NCBI RefSeq assembly: GCF_022376295.1
Contig: NZ_CP060140.1
Coordinates: forward strand, 4,716,356 to 4,780,355
Reading direction: 5' to 3'
Source of the DNA: Nodularia sphaerocarpa UHCC 0038
Lineage (GTDB): Bacteria > Cyanobacteriota > Cyanobacteriia > Cyanobacteriales > Nostocaceae
DNA: 64,000 nt
In this document: piece after piece, positions 8,476 to 16,764 of the stretch
Numbering within the stretch: the stretch's first letter is position 1
Layout of the letters: the number at the start of each line of letters is the position of its first letter
Program-made: the position numbers and the translations under genes
Notes under the pieces: model-generated
Told to the model about the DNA's origin: nothing
Seen by the model: only the letters and a program-made list of their open reading frames with translations
Database searches by the model: none

Positions 8476-8761
8476 GCCATCAGCTACAAGCTACCTTACG
8501 TTCAGCCGCCTAGAGTCAAAGCTTTGTCTTTAATCCTCTTCTGCTCCCCTTTACCTTACTTGTGCAGGAAGTAGAGTCAATTTTCCATTTGGCTAGTGTC
8601 CAGGCGCAAAAGAAGGAATCTACAAGCATCTTTGATTGGCTGAAGAAACCACATAGTTTATCCTCCATTGGGTCGCGGCGTACTCGTAAGGTACGCGATC
8701 GCGCTAATAGCTCTTGATCACCAATCTAATCTAAAATCTACCATTGCTTCGACTGCAACCT
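8473..8761. other. gap after tnpB, no gene seen
   Basis: Near 8672-8703 there is a palindromic stretch around GTACTCGTAAGGTAC with an overlapping HIP1-like CGATCGCG. Otherwise nothing recognisable and no frame with coding character. Confidence 0.5.
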
Positions 8762-9658
8762 TTACCCTGAGAACTTGCTCGTAGGAAAAGATTCTGATAA
8801 AGGAGTTGAGGTGGGAACCTGGAGAACCATTCCTTCTCGTGCCATGATTGCACCAGGAAATTCCTCAGATGCTTCTTTCCCTATCCGATCCAAAAAATCA
8901 TCGTTGTGGGCGGGATCATGGTGGTAAATCACCAGATTTTTGACATTAGCAGCTTTGGCTACTTTTACAGCTTCTTGCCAAGTTGAATGTCCCCAGCCAA
9001 TTTTCGGCGATTTTGGTGAATAGTATTCCTCATCGGTATATGTGGAATCATAAATTATGATATCCGCATCCCGCGATAGCCACAGGACATTTTCATCCAG
9101 CTTGTCAGGATAATGTTCAGTATCAGTTAAATAAACCGCAGCACCACCACCCCAGTTAACTCGGTATCCCACCGCTTCGCCCGGATGGTTAAGGGGTGCT
9201 GTTTCTACGGTAATGTCATTAATATGTAATGCTTTCCCTGGTTTAACGTCGTGGAATGTCAGATTTGCCTGCATGATTTGTAAGGGTACAGGAAAATTTG
9301 GGTGGAGCATCTGGTCATTGAGACGCTGTTCTATAGTGGAACCATCAGGAGCGATCGCACCGTAAATATGAAATTTATTCCCCTGGACAAACCCTGGGAC
9401 AAAAAAGGGAAAGCCTTGAATATGATCCCAGTGGGAGTGGGTGAAAAATATATGACCTTCTGTGGGCATTTGGCACAATAAAGATTGCCCTAAAACGTGT
9501 AGTCCTGTACCACAGTCAAAAATCAAGCGTTTGCCGCCCACTTGCATCTCAACGCAAGGGGTATTACCGCCATAACGAACAGTGTGTGGACCCGGACAGG
9601 GGATGCTCCCGCGAACGCCCCAAAATTTTACGGTAAATTGGTTCTCTATCCTGGACAT
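8762..9658 (-). CDS. metallo-beta-lactamase fold hydrolase
   Basis: About 298 residues. The metal-binding motif HSHWDH (the HxHxDH box) is preceded by GGNTPCVEMQVGGKRLIFDCGTGLHVLG; later ligands are NHPGE, DTEH and the final YHHDPAH. The layout is like the cyclic phosphodiesterase/RNase Z-like branch (PhnP or YfhI-like), but the substrate is not known. I chose the ATG at 9658 (MSRIENQFTVKFWGVRGS) over one 33 bases upstream, because the fold starts right there. Alone on the strand. Confidence 0.85.
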   Translation of the reverse strand: MSRIENQFTVKFWGVRGSIPCPGPHTVRYGGNTPCVEMQVGGKRLIFDCGTGLHVLGQSLLCQMPTEGHIFFTHSHWDHIQGFPFFVPGFVQGNKFHIYGAIAPDGSTIEQRLNDQMLHPNFPVPLQIMQANLTFHDVKPGKALHINDITVETAPLNHPGEAVGYRVNWGGGAAVYLTDTEHYPDKLDENVLWLSRDADIIIYDSTYTDEEYYSPKSPKIGWGHSTWQEAVKVAKAANVKNLVIYHHDPAHNDDFLDRIGKEASEEFPGAIMAREGMVLQVPTSTPLSESFPTSKFSG

Positions 9659-10050
9659 GAGTATTGCTTGCTGGATTTCGCGGGCGATCAATAAAATTTT
9701 ACTTGTTTTATTCAGTCTATTCTGTCTTGATCTATTTTTTTTACGGGTCTTATTTAGTAAAACAATATACCCGGCTTCAGGTGGCTTGTATCAAGGTAGG
9801 CTATGTATTGCAAGGCAGTAACCCCTGTGTTGATTTTTGTGTATGTATCGTTGATATCAAGGTATTTCCTAATTTATAACCTAAATTTTGCTGTGATGGA
9901 TTTAACTATGTTCGCCAGTTTAGCTGTAATCATCTACAAGTTGAAAATTATTTGGTGAGCGTAGGTAATGGGGAATCAGTTTTTTCAGTTTCACAAATTT
10001 TCTGCCACAAGGGCAAAGTTGCTGTCATCGGCTACTAAACCCCCAAAAAT
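9659..10050. other. gap between MBL gene and surE, no gene seen
   Basis: Two short overlapping plus-strand frames at 9582-9879 have no family features and overlap the 5' end of the MBL gene. The duplicated string GATATCAAGG / TATCAAGG near 9788 and 9853 is the only repeat noticed. It should contain the promoter of the MBL gene. Confidence 0.5.
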
Positions 10051-10848
10051 TCAAGGAAGCTGGAATTCCCAGTTAGACAAGTTATTTAGTCCTTGTGGAT
10101 ATGTGAGATTATATTGTAATGGCGTAATGCTGATGTAGTTGTTGCGGATCATATCCACATCAATCGGCACGTTGTCAGATAGATTTAAACCAGACGGTGG
10201 TTCCACCTCTTCCAAAACTTCTCCAGTTAACCAGTAGTAGACTTTGCCACGAGGATCAACTCGCTTGTCAAAAACATCAACGTAGCGCCGCACACCTTGA
10301 CGGGTAAAAGTGACTCCGGCAATTTTTTCCCAGTTGACGGCGGGAATATTGACATTGAGCAACATTAATTCTGGTAGGGGTTGCACCGCTATTTTTTCCA
10401 CCAGAATTTGGGCAAACTTCGCCGCAGGTTGAAAATCTTTGGATGTGTGGCTGGTCAGACTGAAGGCGACGCTGGGGATTCCTTCAATTATACCTTCCAT
10501 AGCCGCCGAAACAGTACCGGAATAAAGAATTTCCGTTCCCAAATTTGCGCCTTGATTAATCCCAGATAGCACCAAGTCAGGGGGAGAATCTAGCAAAGCC
10601 CACAGCGCCAATTTTACGCAGTCTGAGGGAGTACCATCACAAGCCCAAGCATTGACAGCCGGATGAAAAACTGATTCGATCACTTCGGCGCGAATGGGTT
10701 GCTGCATGGTTAGTCCATGTCCAGTTGCTGAACGCTCTCGATCTGGGCAAACTACAGTCACATCATGGCCTGCTTCTGCTAAGGAGTCCGCGAGGGTACG
10801 AATACCCAAGGCGGAAACTCCGTCATCATTACTAATGAGTAATTTCAT
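10051..10848 (-). CDS. surE: 5'/3'-nucleotidase SurE
   Basis: A 265-residue metal-dependent phosphatase acting on nucleoside monophosphates, linked to stationary-phase survival. The N-terminal metal-binding SNDDG motif sits at 6-10, followed by RERSATGHGLTM (the SGxxxS-like loop) and SGINQGANLGTEILYSGTVSAAMEG, all signature elements. Length matches the family. Upstream there is a GATTTGA heptamer array instead of an obvious promoter. Confidence 0.97.
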   Translation of the reverse strand: MKLLISNDDGVSALGIRTLADSLAEAGHDVTVVCPDRERSATGHGLTMQQPIRAEVIESVFHPAVNAWACDGTPSDCVKLALWALLDSPPDLVLSGINQGANLGTEILYSGTVSAAMEGIIEGIPSVAFSLTSHTSKDFQPAAKFAQILVEKIAVQPLPELMLLNVNIPAVNWEKIAGVTFTRQGVRRYVDVFDKRVDPRGKVYYWLTGEVLEEVEPPSGLNLSDNVPIDVDMIRNNYISITPLQYNLTYPQGLNNLSNWEFQLP

Positions 10849-11157
10849 GAGTCAAACAATTTTGGATTTGAGATTTGAGATTTGAGATTTGAGATTTTGG
10901 TTCGATCCACAGATAATGCTGGGGGCTTATACCATTAAGGAACTATGGGTAAAGAGTTATTTGTGATTTTTGAGGAATCATTTGTGAATATCAGATGTTT
11001 CCAGTATGAGGCAAAAAAACACTCTCACGCAGCCAATCGCCTCTAAACTGGTAAACAGAGGTTGGGTTTTGACCTTTGCCTCTGATTAAATTGATTGGTT
11101 AGCAGTTCAAAGTCTTAGACTAATAACCAATGACTCATGACCAATGACTAATAACTA
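10849..11157. other. divergent gap between surE and pheS
   Basis: Divergent promoter region. It has a tandem heptamer array next to each gene (10863-10895 and 11122-11160) and no coding frame. No ribosome site is visible before pheS, whose start codon is inside the second array. Confidence 0.6.
10863..10895. repeat. STRR, tandem heptamer GATTTGA
   Basis: Four head-to-tail copies of GATTTGA 15 bases from the surE start codon. Confidence 0.9.
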
Positions 11158-11160
11158 ATG
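11122..11160. repeat. STRR, heptamers of the TAATGAC/CCAATGA type
   Basis: Five to six imperfect copies of a TAATGAC-like 7-mer. The final copy supplies the ATG of pheS at 11158-11160. Confidence 0.85.
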
Positions 11161-12150
11161 ACTACCAATTTAGAGGCTCAACTTTTAGCACTGCGGCAGG
11201 AAGGAGAACAAGCGATCGCCGCCGCAGATACCCTAGAACGTCTAGAAGAACTCAGAATTAGCTATCTGGGCAAAAAAGGGCAACTGGGGGCGTTATTGCG
11301 AAGTATGGGACAAATGAGTGCGGAGGAAAGACCAAAAATTGGGGCGATCGCCAATACAGTCAAAGAATCCCTACAAAATAGTTTAGACCAACAACGCACC
11401 GCTTTAGAATCCGCCAAAATTCAGGCACAGCTAGAGGCGGAAACTCTTGATGTGACTATGCCAGGAATTTACCGCCCCCAAGGTCGGATTCATCCACTCA
11501 ATGGTATTATTGACCGGGCGCTGGATATTTTTGTGGGCATGGGCTACACCGTAGCAGAAGGCCCAGAGATGGAAACAGATTATTATAATTTTGAAGCATT
11601 AAATACCCCACCTGATCACCCCGCCCGTGATATGCAGGATACCTTCTATCTCCCAGATGGTAATCTGCTCCGTACTCATACCTCATCTGTACAAATTCGC
11701 TACATGGAAAAAGAAGAACCACCCATCCGGGTTGTAGCCCCAGGGCGAGTTTATCGGCGAGATAATGTCGATGCTACGCACTCGGCGGTTTTCCATCAAA
11801 TCGAACTTTTAGCGATCGATGAAGGTTTGACTTTTACAGACCTCAAAGGTACTGTCAAGCTGTTTTTGCAAGCCATATTTGGTGATTTACCCATTCGTTT
11901 CCGTGCTAGTTATTTCCCCTTTACAGAACCTTCTGCTGAAGTAGATTTGCAGTGGAATGGGCGCTGGTTAGAAGTGATGGGCTGCGGAATGGTCGATCCA
12001 AATGTGATGAAATCTGTAGGTTATGACCCAGAAATTTACACTGGATTTGCTGCTGGTTTTGGTGTAGAACGTTTTGCAATGGTATTACATCAAATTGACG
12101 ATATCCGCCGTTTGTACTCTAGCGATTTAAGATTTTTACAGCAGTTTTAA
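11158..12150 (+). CDS. pheS: phenylalanyl-tRNA synthetase alpha subunit
   Basis: The 330-residue catalytic subunit that charges tRNA-Phe together with PheT, which is not in this window. An N-terminal coiled coil (1-85) leads into class II motif 2 (RVYRRDNVDATHSAVFHQIE) and motif 3 (GFAAGFGVERFAMVLHQIDDIR). GCGM in LEVMGCGMVDPNV is the phenylalanine pocket. The start codon and second codon (ATGACT) come from the tandem repeat just upstream, and there is no clear ribosome site. A strong palindromic terminator follows. Confidence 0.98.
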   Translation: MTTNLEAQLLALRQEGEQAIAAADTLERLEELRISYLGKKGQLGALLRSMGQMSAEERPKIGAIANTVKESLQNSLDQQRTALESAKIQAQLEAETLDVTMPGIYRPQGRIHPLNGIIDRALDIFVGMGYTVAEGPEMETDYYNFEALNTPPDHPARDMQDTFYLPDGNLLRTHTSSVQIRYMEKEEPPIRVVAPGRVYRRDNVDATHSAVFHQIELLAIDEGLTFTDLKGTVKLFLQAIFGDLPIRFRASYFPFTEPSAEVDLQWNGRWLEVMGCGMVDPNVMKSVGYDPEIYTGFAAGFGVERFAMVLHQIDDIRRLYSSDLRFLQQF

Positions 12151-12230
12151 TTTTTGGTTTCAAAGGTAAATTAGGTTGCTTGTTATCAATCACTAATTCC
12201 CCCCAGACTATAAATTTAAAATGATCCACA

Positions 12231-12254
12231 AAAAGCCTGCAATTGCAGGCTTTT
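12231..12254 (+). terminator. pheS terminator, perfect palindrome
   Basis: AAAAGCCTGC pairs exactly with GCAGGCTTTT around an AATT centre, 80 bases after the pheS stop. The 3' arm ends in four T residues. It reads the same on both strands. Confidence 0.8.
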
Positions 12255-12359
12255 GAAACTTTCTCTGCTTTAGCCCTAGTAACAAGGCTGAATTTGCTGT
12301 TAACTGTAGACCAAAAGGTAAAATACTTTATTTAATCTAAAGAGCATCAATAATCAGTT

Positions 12360-12505
12360 TAAGTAAGTCGGCGGGGAAATTTCAATGTATGTCATTGCCA
12401 GTGGAACGAAGCATAAGACCGAAGCGGTCACGCTCCGCAAACGCAAGGGTTTTGAAGTTTTTACATTCTGTTACATAGTTAGGTTTATTTGTGCCGACTT
12501 ACTTA
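12360..12505. mobile_element. MITE-like element, family A copy 1
   Basis: A 146-base non-coding element with 13-base terminal inverted repeats TAAGTAAGTCGGC at both ends (right end read as GCCGACTTACTTA). The interior carries a dispersed Nostoc-type repeat (AAGCGGTCACGCTCCGC). Copies 2 and 3 are at 22269-22453 and 20298-20414, and a lone right end is at 51726-51762. Its right end lies 48 bases before the DUF262 gene and offers a false GTG start at 12491. Confidence 0.75.
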
Positions 12506-12553
12506 GCTAACCAAAAAAACTTTCTAAATATTCAACAAAATTGGAGTATAAAT

Positions 12554-13657
12554 ATGGGACTTCAGGAAGAAATCGACAAAATGAGACAAGAGATTCGAGT
12601 CGATGGCTATTCAATGTCTATTGGAGAATGGATCAGCTTATATGAAAACTCGGAAATTGATATACATCCTGAGTTTCAAAGATTTTTTCGTTGGACTCCT
12701 ACCCAAAAAACAAGTTTAATAGAGTCTATTTTACTTGGTATACCTATTCCACCGATTTTTGTCTCTCAACGTGAAGATGGGGTTTGGGATGTTGTAGATG
12801 GTCTGCAAAGACTGTCTACAATATATGAATTTGTGGGGAAATTAAAGGATGAAAATAAAAACACTTTAGATCCATTAGTTCTTGAAAAAACTAAATATTT
12901 ACCTAACCTAGAAGGTAAGAAATGGGAAGATATAAATGATCCAGAAAATTCATTAACACAAACTCAGCGTCTGTTAATTAAAAGAGCTAAAATTGATGCA
13001 ACTATTCTTTTGAAAGAGAGTGACGAAATTGCAAAATATGAACTATTCCAAAGATTAAATACTGGTGCTTCAATAGCTACACCACAAGAGGTAAGAAACT
13101 GTATTTTAGTGATGTTTAATCGCAATATGTTTCATTGGATGAAAGGATTAAGTAAAAATGAAATGTTTAGAGAATGTATCGCCCTGAGTGAACGATCACT
13201 TGATGAACAATATGATATGGAGTTACTACTAAGATTTTTAGTATTTCGCAACCTTGAAGAAAGAGAACTGAGGAAAATAGGTAATGATTTAAATGGATTT
13301 CTAACTGATAAAATGGTAGAAATGGCTAAAAATGAAAACTTTCATTATTCTGAAGAAGGAACTGCATTTAATCAAACATTTGAAATTTTATATGAACAAA
13401 TGGGAAGTGATAGTTTTCGGAGATACTCCCCAAATAAAGATAAATTTTTAGGTGGTTTCCTAGTATCTGCTTATGAAATCATTGCTTTAGGAATTGGTTA
13501 TAATTATAAAACTATATCTAACTCACACATTAACCTAAGAGAAAAAATTCAAGAGATTTGGACAAGACCTGAATATACAAACTCGTCAGGCTCTGGTACT
13601 ACTGCACAGCGAAGAGTACCAAAATTAGTTCCCTTTGGTCGTCAGATGTTCCAGTAA
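12554..13657 (+). CDS. DUF262 (ParB/GmrS-like) protein, partner of HEPN gene
   Basis: A 367-residue protein of the DUF262 family (ParB-like fold related to the nucleotide-binding half of GmrSD). The N-terminal box PEFQRFFRWTPTQKTSLIES (39-58) and LGIPIPP lead to DGLQRLSTI (82-90), the family's catalytic-type DGQQR motif with Leu for the first Gln. The rest is helical. The C-terminal HNH (DUF1524/GmrD) nuclease domain found in GmrSD is absent; instead a separate HEPN gene starts at the stop codon. ATG at 12554 is chosen because GGAG lies seven bases upstream; the frame opens at a GTG (12491) inside the MITE. The A/T-rich codons suggest transfer. Confidence 0.85.
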   Translation: MGLQEEIDKMRQEIRVDGYSMSIGEWISLYENSEIDIHPEFQRFFRWTPTQKTSLIESILLGIPIPPIFVSQREDGVWDVVDGLQRLSTIYEFVGKLKDENKNTLDPLVLEKTKYLPNLEGKKWEDINDPENSLTQTQRLLIKRAKIDATILLKESDEIAKYELFQRLNTGASIATPQEVRNCILVMFNRNMFHWMKGLSKNEMFRECIALSERSLDEQYDMELLLRFLVFRNLEERELRKIGNDLNGFLTDKMVEMAKNENFHYSEEGTAFNQTFEILYEQMGSDSFRRYSPNKDKFLGGFLVSAYEIIALGIGYNYKTISNSHINLREKIQEIWTRPEYTNSSGSGTTAQRRVPKLVPFGRQMFQ

Positions 13658-14331
13658 TGAAAATACGTACTTTAGAACAGCTTAGTGATAAGCTGGCAGA
13701 GGAACTTGCATGGCGAAAAATTGAGTTATCAGCATTGAAAGGTATGATTGATTTAAAGTCGTTTTCTTCAGGAAAAAATAAGGCATTACTTCGTAGTGGA
13801 GTCACAATGCTTTATGCTCATTGGGAGGGATTTATCAAAGTATCATCCAATAGTTATTTAGAATTTGTCGCTATGCAGAATCTGCCATATAGCAATCTTT
13901 CTCACAATTTTATAGCATTGGCAATGAAGGATAAATTGGATCAAGCAAATCAAACGAATAAGGCAACTATATATAATGAAGTTGCAGAATTTTTTCTGAC
14001 AAAAATGGCTGAACGTAGTTCCATAAAATATGTAAATAGAATTACGACATCTAATTTATCATCATCAGTTTTTAAAGAGATAGTCTGTATGCTTGGATTA
14101 GATTACAGTTTTTATGAATCAAAAGAAGTTCTCATAGATGAAAAACTACTCAAAAAAAGAAATACCATAGCTCATGGAAATTATCTTGATATAGATCAAA
14201 AAGAATATGATGAATTACACACACAGATAATAACAATGATGGACAATTTTCGGAACCAAATAGATAATTGTGCATCTACAAAACAATATTATCGACAAAG
14301 TGAATCTATTACATCACCTGAACATATTTGA
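13657..14331 (+). CDS. HEPN-domain protein (MAE_28990/MAE_18760-like)
   Basis: A 224-residue, mostly helical protein. The early segment LRSGVTMLYAHWEGFIKVSS (45-64) is typical of the MAE_28990-type HEPN families, and RNTIAHG gives the R-x4-H catalytic pair (Arg168, His173) of HEPN ribonucleases. Its ATG overlaps the stop of the DUF262 gene by one base (TAATG), so the two are translationally coupled. HEPN toxins usually cut RNA and are held in check by a partner; here the DUF262 protein would be sensor, regulator or co-effector. That role is inference. The end is followed by 100 bases and the convergent RecQ gene. Confidence 0.8.
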   Translation: MKIRTLEQLSDKLAEELAWRKIELSALKGMIDLKSFSSGKNKALLRSGVTMLYAHWEGFIKVSSNSYLEFVAMQNLPYSNLSHNFIALAMKDKLDQANQTNKATIYNEVAEFFLTKMAERSSIKYVNRITTSNLSSSVFKEIVCMLGLDYSFYESKEVLIDEKLLKKRNTIAHGNYLDIDQKEYDELHTQIITMMDNFRNQIDNCASTKQYYRQSESITSPEHI

Positions 14332-14432
14332 GGATATGAGACTCACATTGTATTTCTGAATAAAATTTTCAACAAAACTTTGATAAAAGGGAGTTTTCAA
14401 GTCCTATACTTTACTACTTATCAGCAAAAAAG

Positions 14433-15878
14433 CTAATCTCGACAATTATCACAATGTCCGCAACGCCAGTTAGCAGCTTCTTTGTCAAAACCAAAAGCAT
14501 TTAATAAAAATTGCCAACGACATTTTTTAGTATGCAAATATTGCTGCATTTGTTTAGCAGCTTGTGATTGTGTCATTGGCTGATTTTTCACCCCTAAATC
14601 AATAGTGTAATGAAAAGGATCAAGCCATTTTAATTGACCACTGCTGTGGAGTAAAGCCAAGGTGATAGAAGCATCACGAAATTCACGAGTTACAGCATTT
14701 ATTTCACCTTGTTTGGGTAATTGTTTCACCAATTGCTGCGCTGTTTCTTGTTGCGATCGCATTTGTTGATCAAAGAAATTTTGTCTTCGCTTATCCTCTG
14801 GATCTAACAAACCCGTAGGTTCACTGATTAAAGCCAGCGCTTCGGCTGGTTTTCCATCTCGTCCCGCGCGGCCAATTTCTTGCACATATTCAGACATCAG
14901 GAGAGGGGCGTGAAAGTGAACCACCCAACGAACATTTGATTTATTTATCCCCATACCAAAAGCACCGGTACAGATAACAAAAGGAATTTTATCACTTAAC
15001 CATTTAGCTTCTACATTGCGGCGTTCTGCTGCACTCAATCCTGCATGATAACTAGCTGTAGTGTAACCCATCTCTGCTAACCATACAGCTAAATCTTCGC
15101 TATCTTTTCTAGCCCGAACATAAATTAATCCCGATTGTTTGGGGCGCTTTTGAATAAACTTTAATAATTGCTGTTTTCTACTGCGTGGAGTCCAAGCTAT
15201 GCGGACAATAAAATGTAAATTTGGGCGGTAGGGATTCAATCTAAAAATTTCTGGTTGCTGTAATTGTAAAACTGTTTGAATAGTTTTTTGGGCTGCGGGG
15301 TCAGCAGTAGCGGTAAAAGCCGCAATACTAATTTTTGTTCCTGGTGGTTTGGTTTTCAGTAGTGCAGTTCTGACAGCGCCTAATCTGCGATAAGCTGGGC
15401 GAAATGTATCTCCCCACTGTACTAAACAATGAGCTTCATCTAATATCAAACCATTAATTTGTAAGTTGGGATTACACAATTTTTCCCAGACTGGCGCACT
15501 CAATAAAGTCTCAGGGGATAAATACAGTAATCTGAGTTGTTGTCTTTCTAAAGCTTGTAATGTAGCACGGCGTTGATGAATCGGTAATTCACTATGCAAA
15601 AGTGCTGCTTTTTGTTGGCGCTGAAGTAATTCTTGGACTTGGTTTTCCATCAGTGCTACCAACGGCGAAATTACTAAAGTTAATCCTGTTTGTAGCAGTG
15701 CGGGAAGTTGAAAACAAATTGATTTTCCACCACCTGTAGGCATAATAATCAATGCGTCTTTTTTGGCTAATAAACTGCTGACGATTTCACCTTGTGGTGG
15801 ACGAAAATCATCGTAACCCCAAATTTGTTGAAAGGCATTACGGACGGCTTGCCAAGACATTTTTAAAGATGGATTCAT
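14433..15878 (-). CDS. recQ: RecQ-family ATP-dependent DNA helicase, short form
   Basis: A 481-residue 3'-5' helicase. Motif I is MPTGGGKSICFQLPA, motif II LDEAHC, followed by QWGDTFRPAYRRLG; motif VI is QEIGRAGRDGKPAEA. The C-terminus keeps a zinc-binding set (KCRWQFLLNAFGF, then CGHCDNC) but no winged-helix or HRDC domain follows, so it is much shorter than E. coli RecQ (about 600). Helicases of this size are common as second RecQ copies in cyanobacteria. Convergent with the HEPN gene. Confidence 0.9.
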   Translation of the reverse strand: MNPSLKMSWQAVRNAFQQIWGYDDFRPPQGEIVSSLLAKKDALIIMPTGGGKSICFQLPALLQTGLTLVISPLVALMENQVQELLQRQQKAALLHSELPIHQRRATLQALERQQLRLLYLSPETLLSAPVWEKLCNPNLQINGLILDEAHCLVQWGDTFRPAYRRLGAVRTALLKTKPPGTKISIAAFTATADPAAQKTIQTVLQLQQPEIFRLNPYRPNLHFIVRIAWTPRSRKQQLLKFIQKRPKQSGLIYVRARKDSEDLAVWLAEMGYTTASYHAGLSAAERRNVEAKWLSDKIPFVICTGAFGMGINKSNVRWVVHFHAPLLMSEYVQEIGRAGRDGKPAEALALISEPTGLLDPEDKRRQNFFDQQMRSQQETAQQLVKQLPKQGEINAVTREFRDASITLALLHSSGQLKWLDPFHYTIDLGVKNQPMTQSQAAKQMQQYLHTKKCRWQFLLNAFGFDKEAANWRCGHCDNCRD

Positions 15879-15920
15879 AAACCCTCGAACTCCCGCCCGT
15901 ACTGCATCTTTCTCTGAATA

Positions 15921-16673
15921 TTATTCCCAAAGCTTTAAATTTTTCCCTTTTTCCCACCGTTTAAATAAAGCATTACCGTAATCAATAGCATTTCCGCCTC
16001 CCCAAAAGGGATCTGCGTCGTATAATCCTACAAAATTAAAATTATAGTCTGCCAGCATCTCACTGATTGTACAAAACTGAGTGTGATGATTATCATTCTG
16101 CCGAAAAGTGACTTCTATGGAAATGTAGAAAATCTTCTCAGATCGTAAAGTTGCTTCTGCACCTCTTAAAACCTGACACTCATAGCCTTCCGTATCTATT
16201 TTCAACAAATCAATTTGATCAATTTTATGGTTGTCTTCTTCCATAAACTGATCTAATGTCATTATATTAACTGTTTCTAGAGATTTATCTGCTAGAGAAT
16301 TAACCTTACTAACATTGGAAATTGAGTTAGAACCAGATGTTCCTTCGACTAACATCGCCTCCTGCTTGTTTTCTTCCCCCAACGCTAAATTGAAGCAAGA
16401 AACATGAGGATCACCAGCAACATTCGCTTTTAAAACTTCAAAGGTTCGACTAACTGGTTCAAAACAAAAAATCTTGGATTCAGGAAATTTTTGACGATAA
16501 TCAAGGGCAGTTTGTCCTTTATTAGCTCCCACATCAAAAATGGTTTTAACGGTCAAATCAGGTGATATTCTCGCAATATCTTCTTTTAGATCATATCCAA
16601 AAGGTATGTTTTTGGTATGATAAAGGGTGTATCCATAAGCTTTTAAAATTTTTTTAATCTGTTTTTTTAGCAT
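15921..16673 (-). CDS. FkbM-family methyltransferase
   Basis: A 250-residue SAM-dependent methyltransferase. The SAM-binding loop is TIFDVGANKGQTALDY (44-59), followed by the acidic FCFEPVS; LLKIDTEGYECQVLRGAE is the second FkbM signature. Family members O-methylate sugars or polyketides. There is no glycan or polyketide cluster around it, so the substrate is unknown. It follows recQ's start by 42 bases on the same strand but the two are probably unrelated. Confidence 0.88.
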   Translation of the reverse strand: MLKKQIKKILKAYGYTLYHTKNIPFGYDLKEDIARISPDLTVKTIFDVGANKGQTALDYRQKFPESKIFCFEPVSRTFEVLKANVAGDPHVSCFNLALGEENKQEAMLVEGTSGSNSISNVSKVNSLADKSLETVNIMTLDQFMEEDNHKIDQIDLLKIDTEGYECQVLRGAEATLRSEKIFYISIEVTFRQNDNHHTQFCTISEMLADYNFNFVGLYDADPFWGGGNAIDYGNALFKRWEKGKNLKLWE

Positions 16674-16764
16674 AAAATTCTTGATGAATTAAGTAGGATT
16701 TATCTCTGCTTTCAACTTATGCGAAAAAATAGGGCGGGAAAAACCCACCCACCAAACCAGATAT

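Noticed and set aside
9582..9879. Two plus-strand frames of 71 and 79 codons
   Set aside because: They overlap the 5' end of the MBL gene or low-information DNA and overlap each other.
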